Position numbers and translations under genes: made by a program. Shown one piece after another: positions 27,102-37,431 of a DNA stretch of 64,000 bases. The notes below the pieces were generated by a model. That model worked only from the letters and a program-made list of their open reading frames with translations, was not told the origin of the DNA and made no database searches. The stretch covers positions 1-64,000 of the forward strand of contig WRMF01000008.1 of the NCBI GenBank assembly GCA_009777245.1. Direction: 5' to 3'. Source of the stretch: Betaproteobacteria bacterium. Its GTDB lineage: Bacteria; Pseudomonadota; Gammaproteobacteria; Burkholderiales; Rhodocyclaceae. The stretch's first letter is position 1, and every line of letters begins with the position of its first letter.

Positions 27102-27377
27102 GGATAAAGAGTTGTCGGCTTTGTTCATTGCCGTTACTCTCGCGTAGACATGCTTTATTCCCCTCTCCCGCTTGCGGGAGAGGGTGCCCCGAAGGGGCGG
27201 GAGAGGGCAAAGGTTCAGGGTGAAATTTACGCTTCCTGAATCTGCAACCCCTAACCCTCTCCCCCAACCCCTCTCCCATAAATGGGAGAGGGGAGTAAAG
27301 CGTACTCCCCGACCGTCTTGTTATTTGCGGAAAGCGCCATATTCGCCCCATTACTGCTTTTGCGCTCGGAGAAAAGC
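27102..27377. repeat. Composite repeat between lolB and ispE
   Basis: About 27151-27351 is a full copy of the composite repeat. It has two hairpins of the type CTCTCCCGCTTGCGGGAGAG and CTCTCCCATAAATGGGAGAG, then AAAGCGTACTCCCCGACCGT and a TTATTTGCGGAAAGCGCCATA tail. It interrupts a gene pair that is usually contiguous. Confidence 0.7.
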
Positions 27378-28253
27378 ATGACCAGTATCGAAAACGTCTT
27401 GGAAACTCCTCGCTGGGGCAAGCCGCTTTCCGCGCCCGCAAAACTCAATCTTTTCCTCTATGTCATAGGGCGTCGCGCGGACGGCTATCATCTGTTACAA
27501 ACCCTGTTTCGCTTCATTGACTTTGCCGACAGTCTTGTCTTTTTGCCGCGTGATGACGGGAAGATTGTTCTGGAGACGCCTTTAGCCAATATCCCTGCGG
27601 AAAAAAATCTGGCGGTTCGCGCGGCGCGTTTGTTACGGGAACGAACCGGCGTCCATGCCGGAGTTTCCATCAGCCTGGAAAAACGCTTGCCGTCGGGCGG
27701 CGGACTGGGCGGCGGCAGTTCTGACGCCGCCACGACCTTGCTTGCCTTGAATCATCTCTGGCAAACCGGCCTTTCCCGTCCTGAATTGCAGGCGTTGGGT
27801 CTTAATCTGGGCGCGGATGTGCCGGTGTTCATCTTCGGGCAAAACGCTTTTGCGGAAGGGGTGGGTGAAGAATTGACCCCGATTGTCTTGCCGACAAGCT
27901 GGTATTTGTTGCTCTTTCCTCCGGTTGCAGCCGATACTGCCGCTGTTTTTAGCTCCCCCGACCTTCGCCGTGACACAATGCGGATTACGGATTGGCAGGA
28001 AGGTCTGGAACCGGGACACAACTTCGGGCGCAATGACCTTGAACCTGTCGCCACGGCTCTCTATCCTGTCATTGGCGAATATCTTTCCTGGCTTCGCGCC
28101 CATGCTGGCAGAGGCTGGATGAGCGGCTCAGGCGCTACCGTGTTTGCCGAATGTCCTGACGAGGCCGCCGCCCTCGCGCTGGCTCATGATTTGCCATCCG
28201 GCTGGAAATGGCGGATTGCCAAAGGGTTATCCCAACATCCGCTTTTGATTTAG
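27378..28253 (+). CDS. ispE: 4-diphosphocytidyl-2-C-methyl-D-erythritol kinase
   Basis: IspE is a GHMP-family kinase of the MEP isoprenoid pathway that phosphorylates CDP-ME in the cytoplasm. It shows PAKLNLFLYVIGRRADGYH near the N-terminus (from about residue 15), the GHMP ATP-binding loop LPSGGGLGGGSSDAA and a C-terminal MSGSGATVFA. The ATG at 27378 gives 291 residues, normal length; the longer frame runs into repeat DNA. Usually prs and a tRNA follow; here leuA begins after nine bases. Confidence 0.96.
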   Translation: MTSIENVLETPRWGKPLSAPAKLNLFLYVIGRRADGYHLLQTLFRFIDFADSLVFLPRDDGKIVLETPLANIPAEKNLAVRAARLLRERTGVHAGVSISLEKRLPSGGGLGGGSSDAATTLLALNHLWQTGLSRPELQALGLNLGADVPVFIFGQNAFAEGVGEELTPIVLPTSWYLLLFPPVAADTAAVFSSPDLRRDTMRITDWQEGLEPGHNFGRNDLEPVATALYPVIGEYLSWLRAHAGRGWMSGSGATVFAECPDEAAALALAHDLPSGWKWRIAKGLSQHPLLI

Positions 28254-28262
28254 GAGTTTTCC

Positions 28263-29795
28263 ATGAAACCATCATTGATTGTATTCGATACGACCTTGCG
28301 CGACGGCGAACAAAGCCCCGGCGCTTCCATGAACAAAGAGGAAAAGCTGCGTATTGCGCGGCAACTGGAAAAAATGCGGGTGGATGTCATTGAAGCGGGG
28401 TTTGCCGCCGCGTCAATCGGCGATTTCGAGGCAATTCGTCTGGTTTCCGAAAATATCAGGGAGTCTACGGTTTGTTCTCTGGCGCGCGCCAATGATGCTG
28501 ACATTACGCGGGCGGGTGAGGCCATTGCCCCTGCCGCCCGAAAACGCATTCATACCTTTATCGCCACCAGTCCCATTCATATGGAAAAGAAGCTGAATAT
28601 GACGCCGAATGAGGTGCTTGAACAGGCAGTCAAGGCGATCGGCTGGGCGCGGCGATATACCGACGATGTGGAATTTTCCGCCGAGGATGCGGGACGCTCC
28701 GAACTTGATTTTCTCTGCCGGGTTTTTGAGGCGGTAATCAGCGCCGGCGCAACGACCATCAATGTCCCTGATACGGTTGGCTACAACCTGCCGAAGCAAT
28801 TTTCCCATACCCTTGCCCGATTGATCGAGCGGGTTCCCAATTCCGACAAGGTGGTCTGGTCGGTACATTGTCATAATGACCTTGGTCTGGCTGTTGCCAA
28901 TTCGCTGGCGGCAATCGAAGCCGGGGCGCGGCAGGTGGAATGCACCATCAACGGCCTGGGGGAACGGGCGGGGAATGCAGCTCTGGAAGAGATCGTCATG
29001 GCGGTGCGTACCCGTCCTGATATTTTTCCTGTGGAAATCGCTCTGGATACAACCCAGATTGTGCCTGCTTCCCGGCTTGTTTCGCAGATTACCGGCTATC
29101 CGGTACAGCCTAACAAGGCGATTGTCGGAGCCAACGCTTTCGCGCACGAAGCCGGTATTCATCAGGATGGTGTCTTGAAACATCGGGAGACTTACGAAAT
29201 CATGCGGGCGGAGGATGTGGGCTGGAAGGAAAACAAACTTGTGCTCGGCAAGCATTCGGGGCGCAATGCCTTCAAGAATCGGTTATCCGAGCTTGGCGTT
29301 ATTCTGGAGAGTGAAGAGGCGTTGAACGCTGCCTTTACCCGCTTCAAGGAACTTGCCGACAAAAAGCATGAAATTTTTGACGAAGACTTGCAGGCATTGG
29401 CGCGTCCAGAAGTCGCGCCCGAACAGGATTATTACAAACTCGGTTATTCGCTTGTTTCTTCCGAGACCGGCGAAATACCCCATGCTCGCGTTATTTTGGG
29501 TGTGGGCGGAGAAGAAAAGACGGGCGAGGCCGATGGCTCCGGCCCTGTCGACGCTGTTTTCAAGGCCATTGAAGAAATCGCGCAAAGCGGGGCCAAATTG
29601 CTTTTGTACTCGGTCAATGCCATCACGACCGGCACGGACGCGCAGGGCGAGGTTACTGTGCGTCTGGCGCGGGATGAGCACATCGTAAACGGACAGGGCG
29701 CGGATACCGATATTGTGATCGCTTCCGCCAAGGCTTACCTGAACGCCCTGAACAAACTGCAAACAAGCAGGGAAAGGCTGAATCCGCAGTTGTGA
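28263..29795 (+). CDS. leuA: 2-isopropylmalate synthase
   Basis: LeuA condenses acetyl-CoA with 2-oxoisovalerate, the first step of leucine synthesis. The catalytic TIM barrel shows [12 protein letters not shown] (residues 9-20) and the metal site HCHNDLGLA (about 201-209). The C-terminal third (about 375-510) is the LeuA allosteric domain for leucine feedback, so inhibition by leucine is likely. The length of 510 residues is standard. TAGGAG lies before the ATG, and spacing from ispE is only nine bases, suggesting read-through from the ispE transcript. Confidence 0.97.
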   Translation: MKPSLIVFDTTLRDGEQSPGASMNKEEKLRIARQLEKMRVDVIEAGFAAASIGDFEAIRLVSENIRESTVCSLARANDADITRAGEAIAPAARKRIHTFIATSPIHMEKKLNMTPNEVLEQAVKAIGWARRYTDDVEFSAEDAGRSELDFLCRVFEAVISAGATTINVPDTVGYNLPKQFSHTLARLIERVPNSDKVVWSVHCHNDLGLAVANSLAAIEAGARQVECTINGLGERAGNAALEEIVMAVRTRPDIFPVEIALDTTQIVPASRLVSQITGYPVQPNKAIVGANAFAHEAGIHQDGVLKHRETYEIMRAEDVGWKENKLVLGKHSGRNAFKNRLSELGVILESEEALNAAFTRFKELADKKHEIFDEDLQALARPEVAPEQDYYKLGYSLVSSETGEIPHARVILGVGGEEKTGEADGSGPVDAVFKAIEEIAQSGAKLLLYSVNAITTGTDAQGEVTVRLARDEHIVNGQGADTDIVIASAKAYLNALNKLQTSRERLNPQL

Positions 29796-30143
29796 TGTGT
29801 TGATATATCGATGAACGACCCGTAACGCGACAGGAACGTATCCGGCAGCGCGGCGGTTTTCCCGAATCTGATTATGGCGCATCTCCGCAGGTAAATGGAC
29901 AGGAAAGCTAATGGGAATAACCAGCCAAAAAACAGCGGCATCAAACTGAAGCTAAACCATAGAGGCAACAGTAAGAATGTCGCCAGGGACGTGAGAATCC
30001 AGTGTTTTTTCAGGCTCAGCGGCTTATGTTCCGATGATGGGGCGGGGAAGCGAGCTGGGAAAGAGATTGGGAAGGGGAATTGTAGAACGGAGGCGGAATT
30101 GTAGAACAGACTGGTAAAAGTAAAACCGCCTCAACCCCTTGAC
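29796..30143. other. Gap after leuA with doubtful small membrane frame
   Basis: On the minus strand a frame across about 29735-30020 encodes a very hydrophobic stretch (LATFLLLPLWFSFSLMPLFF) with two possible membrane helices, but it has no good start codon and overlaps the 3' end of leuA. I do not call it a gene. Nothing else is seen. Confidence 0.4.
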
Positions 30144-30225
30144 TGCGCGAGGCGGGACTCGAACCCGCACGCCTTGCGGCGCTGGAACCTAAATCCAGTG
30201 CGTCTACCAATTCCGCCACCCACGC
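30144..30225 (-). tRNA. tRNA-Leu (anticodon UAG)
   Basis: The minus strand folds into a full cloverleaf: acceptor GCGTGGG paired with CTCGCGC, D-arm GGCGGAATTGGTAGACGC, anticodon stem CTGGA/TCCAG around loop TTTAGGT (anticodon TAG), a long class II variable arm, and T-arm GCGGG-TTCGAGT-CCCGC. The discriminator is A, and CCA is not encoded. It reads CUA and related leucine codons. A TAGAAT box about 12 bases upstream may be its -10 element. Confidence 0.96.
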
Positions 30226-30627
30226 AAAGGGAGACATTCTAGCAAAAAACGACAGACTGACTTTACGGCATTTTCGGTTCAAGCGGATATATATTGCCTT
30301 TCCGCAAGTAACGAGACGTTCAGGGCGCACGTTTTACTCCCTGCAAACCCCGCCCTTGCGGGTACATTCTTTAAAAAAAGGTGCTAACCCCTACGCTGCC
30401 GCCAAGCCCATTTTTCAAAGGGGGCAAGAGCAATTGGCGGGCAGGGGTTTGTAAGGTCGTAGCCTACTGGAATGGGATGAAACGGAATTACTGCTTCAGG
30501 CATTGCCGGGCGCCCAATCGCTGAGATATTGAGTAGATGGCGGGCATTGGTAGCAATGGTGTAATGCCTTTGATTTTCTCAATGGTCATTGGCGCGCCTT
30601 TTCCGTCGCGTAGTTCCTGGCAGGCGG
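30226..30627. repeat. Repeat-filled intergenic region
   Basis: No gene is seen. It holds a composite-repeat tail (about 30295-30340) and a degenerate pair of the AACCCC...GGGGGC repeat (about 30343-30455). It also holds a fragment of the GTAGCCTACTGGAATGGGAT type. Confidence 0.55.
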
Positions 30628-30864
30628 CTATAGTTTCCCCGTACCATCCATGAAAAGCTTTTTCTCCTTCTCAGGAATAGCGGCAAGCAGTCTTTGGCGA
30701 AGTTGGCTATCTTGCTCTGCCCATTTCAGGAAAATCGTACCGGCTATAACCTTGCGCCGAGTATCGCGGGCGCGTTTTTTGTGGGTCTCACGCGCAAGCA
30801 GTTTGGCTTTTTGCGCCCTCAAATGTTTTATTTTCGTGTCGATTGTTTCAATATCCGTTGCCAT
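30628..30864 (-). CDS. Small mobilisation-protein-like gene
   Basis: This 78-residue basic protein, MATDIETIDTKIKHLRAQKA..., has a coiled-coil N-terminus and a Lys/Arg-rich RDTRRKVIAG segment. It resembles the small accessory proteins (MobC or TraD-like) found beside relaxase genes on mobilisable plasmids and elements. No relaxase is nearby, so it is probably a relic or an orphan. The ATG at 30864 follows a GAGGAA site. The longer frame upstream adds residues without any sign of coding. The assignment to this family is from the look of the sequence only. Confidence 0.55.
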   Translation of the reverse strand: MATDIETIDTKIKHLRAQKAKLLARETHKKRARDTRRKVIAGTIFLKWAEQDSQLRQRLLAAIPEKEKKLFMDGTGKL

Positions 30865-31130
30865 GATTAATTCCTCGTGTGATTCAAGCCACGCTCCAGT
30901 AGGGGAGCACCCAAGCGAAAATAGCACTGACACAGGCGCATGTCAAGCAGACGACTTCCTGTTTGGGTAGAGCCGTAAGCTGGAGTGAAATGGAATCCTG
31001 GCTTGCAACCTTGTCGGACGCCAAAATGCCGCCCGCAACCAATCGCAGACTATGGCGACATACCTTAAAAGAGGGCTTTGGGCTGGCTCTTGGCGCAAAG
31101 CCCTCTTTCGCGCCGAAATAGCTCCAAGGC

Positions 31131-32756
31131 TCATCTTGTATGCGCCGCAATCAGGCCGCGCGTGGAAGCATCCAGACCGTCGTCGTCCGACAGGCAAGCA
31201 TCAGCTTCCAGAAAAGGCAGCAGCGTTTTTGCCATGCTTTTCCCCAATTCAACCCCCCATTGGTCAAAGACATTGATGTTCCAAAGCGCGCCGACGGTAA
31301 AAACCTTGTGCTCATAGAGCGCCAGCAATTGCCCCAGTGCGTGGGGCGTCAAGCGTTCAAGAAGCAGGGTAGTGGATGGCTGATTGCCGGAAAAAACGCG
31401 ATAAGGCAGTAGTGAATCGGGAATTCCGACGGCTTTCGCCTCGTCAAGGGTTTGTCCGAACGCGAGCGCGGCGGATTGCGCCAGCGCGTTGGCAACCAGA
31501 CGGGCATGATGCTTGGGTAGCGGGAAATCGGCGCGTTTCAGGAGAATGAAATCGCAGGGAACGGTCTGTCCGCCCTGATGCAGCAATTGGAAAAAAGAAT
31601 GTTGCCCCAAAGTGCCGGGACTACCCCAGACAATCGGGCAGCTTTTTTGCGCGAGCGGCAAACCCTGTCGGTCGACGGATTTGCCCAGACTTTCCATTTC
31701 CAGTTGTTGCAGGTAGGCGGGAAACAATTCCAGCGACTGGCTGTAGGGAAAAATGGCGTGACTGGCGGCGCCGATGAAATTGACGTTCCAGACATCCAGA
31801 AGCGCCAGGGTAATCGGCATGTTTTCCGGTATTGGCGCGGATAGGAAATGCTGATCCATCGAGCGAGCGCCGACAAGCAGCGCCTCGAAATTGGAAAACC
31901 CGGTCGCCAGCGCAATGGCAAGGCCGACAGGCGACCAGAGGGAAAAACGTCCGCCTACCCAATCGCTGAACGCGAAAATCTGTTCGGAAGGAATGCCGAA
32001 CGCTTCAGCTGCCGCCGTGTTGCTGGTGACAGCGATAAAATGTCGGGCAAGCAAGGGTTTTTCAGATTCGCCGCCGGACAAGTGCGCGCTCAACCAGTCT
32101 CGCGCCGCGCGGGCGTTGGCGATGGTTTCTTCGGTGGTGAAAGTCTTGCTGGCGACTATGAAGAACGTGGCGCGCGGGTTCAGGCGGGCAAGCAGGGGAG
32201 CCAGATCGGCGCCGTCCATATTGGCGGCGAAATGCACTCGTATATCCGGGTGCTGAAAGGCGGCAAGGGCGCGGGTTGCCATGCGCGGCCCCAGGTCGGA
32301 GCCGCCGATGCCGAGATTGACGACATCGGTAATGTGTTCCCCGCTCATTCCCCGCCATTGCCTGCCGTGCAGGGCGGCGCACAATGATTTCATTCGGGCG
32401 AGATTGTCCGCTACCTCGCGGGCGACTGCGCTGTCTCCCGTCTGTGCGCGTAGCGCCATGTGCATGGCAGCGCGGCCTTCGGTGTGGTTGATCGCTTCCC
32501 CCGCCGCCATCCGGTCGCGCCAGTCTTCGACTTTGGCGGCGCGGGCAAGGTTGTGGAGCAGGGGTAGGGTTGCAGAAGCGATCCGCTGCTTGGAAAAATC
32601 CAGCAGCAAGCCGTCGTCATGGCTCGACAAGGTTAGCGAAAAATCCCGGAACCTGTTCGGCTCTTCGGCGAACAATTCACGCAGATGGCGATGCGCCGTC
32701 AGACGAGCATGTTCTGCGAGCGACTGCCAGGCAAGGCTAATGGCCGGGCTGTTCAT
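31131..32756 (-). CDS. pgi: Glucose-6-phosphate isomerase
   Basis: Pgi interconverts glucose-6-phosphate and fructose-6-phosphate in the cytoplasm. The sequence shows [14 protein letters not shown] near residue 148, the SKTFTTEET phosphate loop, the [14 protein letters not shown] signature and a C-terminal [11 protein letters not shown]. The length of 541 residues is normal for the proteobacterial enzyme. Its start overlaps the thyA stop by four bases (ATGA), so the two are co-transcribed. That pairing is not a standard operon and probably reflects a local arrangement. Confidence 0.97.
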   Translation of the reverse strand: MNSPAISLAWQSLAEHARLTAHRHLRELFAEEPNRFRDFSLTLSSHDDGLLLDFSKQRIASATLPLLHNLARAAKVEDWRDRMAAGEAINHTEGRAAMHMALRAQTGDSAVAREVADNLARMKSLCAALHGRQWRGMSGEHITDVVNLGIGGSDLGPRMATRALAAFQHPDIRVHFAANMDGADLAPLLARLNPRATFFIVASKTFTTEETIANARAARDWLSAHLSGGESEKPLLARHFIAVTSNTAAAEAFGIPSEQIFAFSDWVGGRFSLWSPVGLAIALATGFSNFEALLVGARSMDQHFLSAPIPENMPITLALLDVWNVNFIGAASHAIFPYSQSLELFPAYLQQLEMESLGKSVDRQGLPLAQKSCPIVWGSPGTLGQHSFFQLLHQGGQTVPCDFILLKRADFPLPKHHARLVANALAQSAALAFGQTLDEAKAVGIPDSLLPYRVFSGNQPSTTLLLERLTPHALGQLLALYEHKVFTVGALWNINVFDQWGVELGKSMAKTLLPFLEADACLSDDDGLDASTRGLIAAHTR

Positions 32757-33547
32757 ACGGCAATCGGGGCGGGGATGTGCGGATGCGGGTCGTAATCCAG
32801 CAGGGTGAAATCCTCATAACGGAACGCGAAGAGATCGCGCGCTTCCGGGTTTAGCCGCATGGACGGCAGGGGGCGGGGATCACGGGACAACTGCTGGCGC
32901 GCCTGTTCCATATGGTTATGATAAAGGTGCGCGTCTCCAAAACTGTGCACAAAATCTCCGGGCGAAAACCCTGCGACTTGCGCGATCATAAGGGTCAAGA
33001 GGGCATAGCTTGCGATGTTGAAAGGCACGCCCAGGAAAATATCCGCGCTCCGCTGATAGAGGTGGCAGGAGAGGCGATTTTCGGCTACGTAAAACTGGGT
33101 GAGGCAGTGGCAGGGGGGCAGCGCCATCCGTTCGATGTCGGCTGGATTCCATGCAGTCACCATATGGCGGCGGGAATCAGGGCTTTCCTTCAAGCCCTGG
33201 AGCAGACGCTTGATCTGGTCTATCTCCCCGCCGTCCTTTGTTGGCCAGCGCCGCCATTGGTGTCCGTATACCGGCCCCAGGTCGCCGTTTTCATCGGCCC
33301 ATTCGTCCCAGATACGGACATTGTGTTGTTTCAAGTAGCCGATGTTCGTATCGCCCCGCAAAAACCAGAGCAATTCATGGATTATGGATTTCAGATGCAG
33401 TTTTTTCGTGGTGAGGAGCGGAAAGCCCTCTGCGAGATTGAATCGCATTTGCCAGCCGAAGACAGAGCGCGCGCCGACTCCGGTGCGATCCTGTTTGTCA
33501 TGTCCATGCGTCAACACATGGCGCATCAAATCCAGATAGGTCTGCAT
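32753..33547 (-). CDS. thyA: Thymidylate synthase
   Basis: ThyA makes dTMP from dUMP using methylene-tetrahydrofolate. The catalytic cysteine is Cys146 in [12 protein letters not shown], at the same number as in Escherichia coli, with [19 protein letters not shown] following and a C-terminal PIAV. The length of 264 residues is exact for the family. Folate enters from the folP pathway. Usually folA (dihydrofolate reductase) follows; here pgi does, overlapping by four bases. Confidence 0.98.
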   Translation of the reverse strand: MQTYLDLMRHVLTHGHDKQDRTGVGARSVFGWQMRFNLAEGFPLLTTKKLHLKSIIHELLWFLRGDTNIGYLKQHNVRIWDEWADENGDLGPVYGHQWRRWPTKDGGEIDQIKRLLQGLKESPDSRRHMVTAWNPADIERMALPPCHCLTQFYVAENRLSCHLYQRSADIFLGVPFNIASYALLTLMIAQVAGFSPGDFVHSFGDAHLYHNHMEQARQQLSRDPRPLPSMRLNPEARDLFAFRYEDFTLLDYDPHPHIPAPIAV

Positions 33548-33618
33548 GGAATGTGAGAGAAAAGTAAATTGAGCATATTATTCTAGTATACTCTGAAATC
33601 ATCATCAGGTTAGAGACC

Positions 33619-35145
33619 ATGAACGATACAGTCTTCCACGACAAGGCCGTAAAGCCTGTTCTGACGCCCGGCGAGGCGCAGCGGTTTATTGCAGAGTTGC
33701 CGCAGGATCCGCTGCCAGCCATAGACATGGTTCTGGCGCAGATCAACGCTATTCCCGACGATGTTGATCCGATCGTTCGCTTTGATGTGGTGAGCCGGTT
33801 GGACGAGGCGATCCATTCCGGCGTCAGGCAAGTGGCGCAGGAATATATCAACAGACGGGATCAGAACAAGGCGGCTGAAATGCGGCTGTGGACGCTCGCG
33901 CACGATTTCTGGACAAGCATAGCCGACCAGTACGGCATCTCTATCAGCGTTTCGGTTGATAGTGATGACAAAATCGCGCAAAAGCTCCGTTCCCACCTGC
34001 CGCGCATGATTTCCCGCGCCTTGCTTGCAGTCAGTGAAAGTCTGAAATGGAAGTCTTTTCATTATCAGCCTATTCCGCTACAACTTTGGGCGGGGACGGG
34101 AAGCATTTATGCGCTTGCCGAGAAATACGCCTTTGCCGAGAAGTCGTTGCATATGTATCCCGGCTCTGGCGGTATTTCTTCGCCTCGCACGGAATATCTC
34201 AGGACTTTGTTCTTTCAGGCCGCCTCCCTTAACAGTCTGCAAGTAAACGAAATGGAGATTGCCGACAGGTTGATTGTCCACTTGTTGACGAGCTTTGTTT
34301 TTTCCGCCGTGAAAGACGAAGAGAGCATTTACTGGGTTGATCTGGGCGCGGAGCGGGAGCCTTCCCGGCTCTCCAATCCACCTCCCGCCTCTCCCAATCT
34401 GCGTTTTTTCGGCCCGGGCGATGCGGTGGCGCGCCTGCAACAGTTGCGGCAGGAGGCGGAGAACACAGGCGCGGTTCCCGCCAAGATTCGCCGGAATGAC
34501 AAGCTGGAGGTTCATGATTTCCTGAAAGTCGCTCAACATCTTGCCAACCAGTGGGCGGCTACTCTGCCGCAGCGTCAATATGAGCGCCACCGCGTCAATC
34601 ATCGCATTTCTGTTTTGTCGGGCTTTGTGAACAGTTTTGTCATGGCCTCGCCGGAATTCGGCGGCAAGGCGGCGGGTTTGCCGCTGGAGAGCTGGACGGT
34701 GGAGAACGTAAGCCGCGGAGGGTGCGGCGCGATCGTCAAGCGCCTTGGGCATGATTGGGTGCGGGTTGGCGCTCTGCTTGCCCTGCAACCGGAAGGGGCG
34801 GATAACTGGGTGATCGGCTTGATTCGTCGCGTTAATCGCTTGTCGGACAAGGAAATTCGGGTAGGGATTGAGATGCTTTCCAGGCGTCCGACTGCGCTGG
34901 AGACGCGAGCCAGATCCGCTTCCGGCGTGTCGCCGTATCACGATCTTCCTGCCATTTGGTTTCGGGGCGACGACCCGAAAAAACCTATGCGTTTTATTTT
35001 TCCTTCGGGCGAGTTGAAGATGGACGATGTTCTGGAGTTTAACTTCAAGGGTCGGGGGCTTGTTGTCTATCCGGTCAAGTTGCTGGAGCAGGGGAGCGAT
35101 TACGACCTTGCAGTCTGCAAGGTCACGACCGCCGAGAAAAATTAA
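33619..35145 (+). CDS. PilZ-like domain protein, putative c-di-GMP effector
   Basis: This 508-residue cytoplasmic protein has an alpha-helical N-terminal two thirds without a family I can name. Its C-terminal part resembles a PilZ domain: RHRVNHR (RxxxR motif) followed about 50 residues later by ENVSRGGCGA (in place of the usual DxSxxG). That would make it a possible receptor for the c-di-GMP made by GGDEF proteins such as the one at 6.1 kb. The Asn in place of Asp leaves binding uncertain. It is divergent from thyA and stands alone. Confidence 0.6.
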   Translation: MNDTVFHDKAVKPVLTPGEAQRFIAELPQDPLPAIDMVLAQINAIPDDVDPIVRFDVVSRLDEAIHSGVRQVAQEYINRRDQNKAAEMRLWTLAHDFWTSIADQYGISISVSVDSDDKIAQKLRSHLPRMISRALLAVSESLKWKSFHYQPIPLQLWAGTGSIYALAEKYAFAEKSLHMYPGSGGISSPRTEYLRTLFFQAASLNSLQVNEMEIADRLIVHLLTSFVFSAVKDEESIYWVDLGAEREPSRLSNPPPASPNLRFFGPGDAVARLQQLRQEAENTGAVPAKIRRNDKLEVHDFLKVAQHLANQWAATLPQRQYERHRVNHRISVLSGFVNSFVMASPEFGGKAAGLPLESWTVENVSRGGCGAIVKRLGHDWVRVGALLALQPEGADNWVIGLIRRVNRLSDKEIRVGIEMLSRRPTALETRARSASGVSPYHDLPAIWFRGDDPKKPMRFIFPSGELKMDDVLEFNFKGRGLVVYPVKLLEQGSDYDLAVCKVTTAEKN

Positions 35146-35444
35146 CCCCTTTTTAGCGGCAGTATCAACTTTGCATTGCCCGCAACACTTCATGTATAGT
35201 ACTTTCCACAAATAAAGCTACTATCACGTGATTGTAGAAGAGGAAAAATACCACAACGCATCAACTCTCCCGCTTGTGGCTACGCCGTGAGCGGGAGAGA
35301 GGAGCAAAGCGTATTCTCCCTGACAGTCGCGTTATTTACAGAAAGCAATATAAGCATATTTGTTGAGCTTGTCTGACATCCACCAACGCGAAGTTGATAC
35401 TGCCCAACTTTCAGGGGCGACTTACGGGATTGATTTTTTGCGGC
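35146..35444. repeat. Head-to-head composite repeat pair
   Basis: Two copies of the composite repeat lie back to back. The left copy (about 35193-35275, reading leftward) has the ATCACGTGAT palindrome and a TACTTTCCACAAATAAAG tail. The right copy (about 35266-35355) reads rightward to GACAGTCGCGTTATTTACAG. They share the central CTCTCCCGC...GCGGGAGAG hairpin. There is no gene. Confidence 0.65.
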
Positions 35445-36257
35445 TTATGCTTGATTGATGGCGTCTCTGGTTTGTCGCGCGGCTTTTAGGGCGGCGGCGG
35501 CGTAATTTTCATCCTGTCCGGCGTAGAGTATGGCGCGGGAAGAATTCAGGATCAGCCCGTATCCGTCGGCGGTTTTGCCCGCTTTGACCGTAGCGGCTAT
35601 ATCTCCTCCTTGCGCGCCAATTCCCGGAACGAGGAGCGGCATGTCGCCGACCAAGGCTCTTACACGGGCGATTTCAGCAGGGAAGGTAGCGCCCACGACC
35701 AACGCGCATTGTCCGGTTTTGTTCCATTTTTCTGCGGCGAGTCTTGCTACCCGCTCGTAGAGTTTCTCCCCGTTTTCGCATTCCATGAATTGAAGGGCGC
35801 TGCCGCCGGGGTTGGATGTCCGGCAGAGCAGGAAGATGCCTTTTTCCGGATAGTCGAAATAAGGCTCGATGGAATCAAAGCCCATGTAGGGATTGACGGT
35901 GACTGCATCCGCCCGGTATCTAACGAAGGCTTCCCGCGCGTATTGCCTGGCAGTTGAGCCTATATCTCCCCGCTTTGCGTCGAGAATGACCGGAATGCCG
36001 GGGTGCCGCGTGTGAATGTGCGCCACTACGCGCTCCAGCGTTTCTTCGGCCTTATGCGCGGAAAAATATGCGATTTGCGGCTTGAAGGCGCATACGAGAT
36101 GGGCTGTAGCGTCAATGATCGCGGCGCAAAATTCAAACAAGGCATCCGGGGTTTTTCGCACAGACGCGGGGAGCTTATCCGGGTCGGGGTCAAGCCCGAC
36201 ACAGAGCAGGGAATCGTTTTTTTGCCATGCGGCGGATAGCATTTCGGTAAAGCGCAT
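35445..36257 (-). CDS. pyrF: Orotidine 5'-phosphate decarboxylase
   Basis: PyrF converts OMP to UMP, the last step of pyrimidine synthesis. The type 2 (longer) form is recognised by [15 protein letters not shown] (Asp93, Lys95, Asp98 in the catalytic DxKxxD) and [13 protein letters not shown]. The ATG at 36257 gives 270 residues and follows a GGGAGA site; the longer frame reads into the neighbouring gene. The start lies one base past the end of the upstream DNA methyltransferase gene, suggesting shared transcription. Confidence 0.96.
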   Translation of the reverse strand: MRFTEMLSAAWQKNDSLLCVGLDPDPDKLPASVRKTPDALFEFCAAIIDATAHLVCAFKPQIAYFSAHKAEETLERVVAHIHTRHPGIPVILDAKRGDIGSTARQYAREAFVRYRADAVTVNPYMGFDSIEPYFDYPEKGIFLLCRTSNPGGSALQFMECENGEKLYERVARLAAEKWNKTGQCALVVGATFPAEIARVRALVGDMPLLVPGIGAQGGDIAATVKAGKTADGYGLILNSSRAILYAGQDENYAAAALKAARQTRDAINQA

Positions 36258-36258
36258 G

Positions 36259-37431
36259 TCAGTCTCCCTGCATGAATTGTTGAAAATTGGCGGGCAGCAG
36301 GCAATTTTGCAGGCTACGCTGGGTAAACATATAACGCCCGTCGCAAACAAAACCAAGATCGTACCAGTTAACCGCCTCATTCAGCATTTGCACTGCCTTT
36401 TCCAACTCGGATTCAGAGATGGCGGGATTTTTCGGGAAAAGCGCCAGAATAGCGCCGTCAAAATGCGGGCTGGAATGCAGAAAAAATGGCTTTTGGTTGC
36501 GCGTTTTTCCATTAACGTAAATTCGGGGGTGATTGTTTACCGGATACAATCTTCCCCATTGCCACCAGTTCGATTCGTCGAATTTTCGTACCCGACGGGC
36601 AAGCAGGCGAGCCTTATGAGTCAGGAGATGCGGGTGTTGGCAATCGTAAAGCATCCGGCGAGTTTTTTTGCTTTGCGCGGTGTAGGAGCAGACAAATTCC
36701 AGATTTCCGTCCGGGTGGGTAAAGATGTCATCCGCACCCGATACCCCGCCGACTTTCACCTCGAAAATGTCGGAGAGCGGCAGGGTATAGTTCTGTCGCA
36801 AAAACATGAGTTGTCCGGCAACTTCATGGAAAACGCGCCCGTCGCGCATCTGCCGGTCAAGTCTATCCTTCTCGAAGCGAAAGATGGCGCAGTTGGGCGT
36901 ATGGATGCCGAAAATCCTGTCGTCTCCCGTCTCGAAAAAGTCTGTGACGCTGCCTTCCCGATATAGCCGGGCATTCAGTTTTTTTGCCGACGTCAGTTTG
37001 GCGAATTCGCGCGGGACGATGAAAATCAGCTCTCCGGCGGGATTCAAGTGCCGGATGCATTTTTCGATGAAGAACAGAAAAAGATTGCTGCGCTTGTCAA
37101 AGAGCGAGGTGTCGAGAAGCGGGCGGGTGGACGCCGGAATGTCCTGATGGCGCACGTAAGGCGGATTGCCGATGATGGTGTCGAACCGTTCGGATGTCGG
37201 ATAGGCGAAAAAATCCATGGTAACAACGCCTGTCGGCGCGATTTGCTCGTCTATCTCAATGCCGACGCATTGCTCGCCCGCCTCTTTTAACGAGGTAAAA
37301 AACGCGCCGTTTCCTGCCGATGGTTCAAGCGTTCGCCCTTTATTCCGGCGCAGTTCCAGCATGAAACGGACGATTTCAGGCGGGGTGAATACCTGCCCCA
37401 GATGTTTTATGTTTTGAGTTGGCTTCGTCAT
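36259..37431 (-). CDS. N6-adenine DNA methyltransferase, Eco57I/TaqI-like
   Basis: This 390-residue enzyme probably methylates adenine in a specific DNA sequence. SAM-binding motif I is [11 protein letters not shown] (35-45), and the catalytic motif IV is NPPY (89-92), as in N6-adenine methyltransferases with fused target-recognition domains. The C-terminal half (about 210-390) would be the recognition domain. No restriction enzyme gene is beside it, so it may be an orphan methylase. It lies head-to-tail with pyrF with a one-base gap, an unusual pairing. Confidence 0.8.
   Translation of the reverse strand: MTKPTQNIKHLGQVFTPPEIVRFMLELRRNKGRTLEPSAGNGAFFTSLKEAGEQCVGIEIDEQIAPTGVVTMDFFAYPTSERFDTIIGNPPYVRHQDIPASTRPLLDTSLFDKRSNLFLFFIEKCIRHLNPAGELIFIVPREFAKLTSAKKLNARLYREGSVTDFFETGDDRIFGIHTPNCAIFRFEKDRLDRQMRDGRVFHEVAGQLMFLRQNYTLPLSDIFEVKVGGVSGADDIFTHPDGNLEFVCSYTAQSKKTRRMLYDCQHPHLLTHKARLLARRVRKFDESNWWQWGRLYPVNNHPRIYVNGKTRNQKPFFLHSSPHFDGAILALFPKNPAISESELEKAVQMLNEAVNWYDLGFVCDGRYMFTQRSLQNCLLPANFQQFMQGD

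Noticed and set aside
27151-27351. Composite repeat hairpins as ordinary Rho-independent terminators
   Set aside because: Stems are not followed by T-runs and the same order of blocks recurs in many unrelated gaps, including between same-strand operon genes.
29735-30020. Small two-helix membrane protein on the minus strand after leuA
   Set aside because: It is hydrophobic and plausible, but no ATG/GTG start or ribosome site is found and it overlaps the leuA 3' end.
30016-30330. 104-codon frame covering tRNA-Leu
   Set aside because: It runs through the tRNA and repeat DNA, and the codons match the tRNA rather than any protein family.
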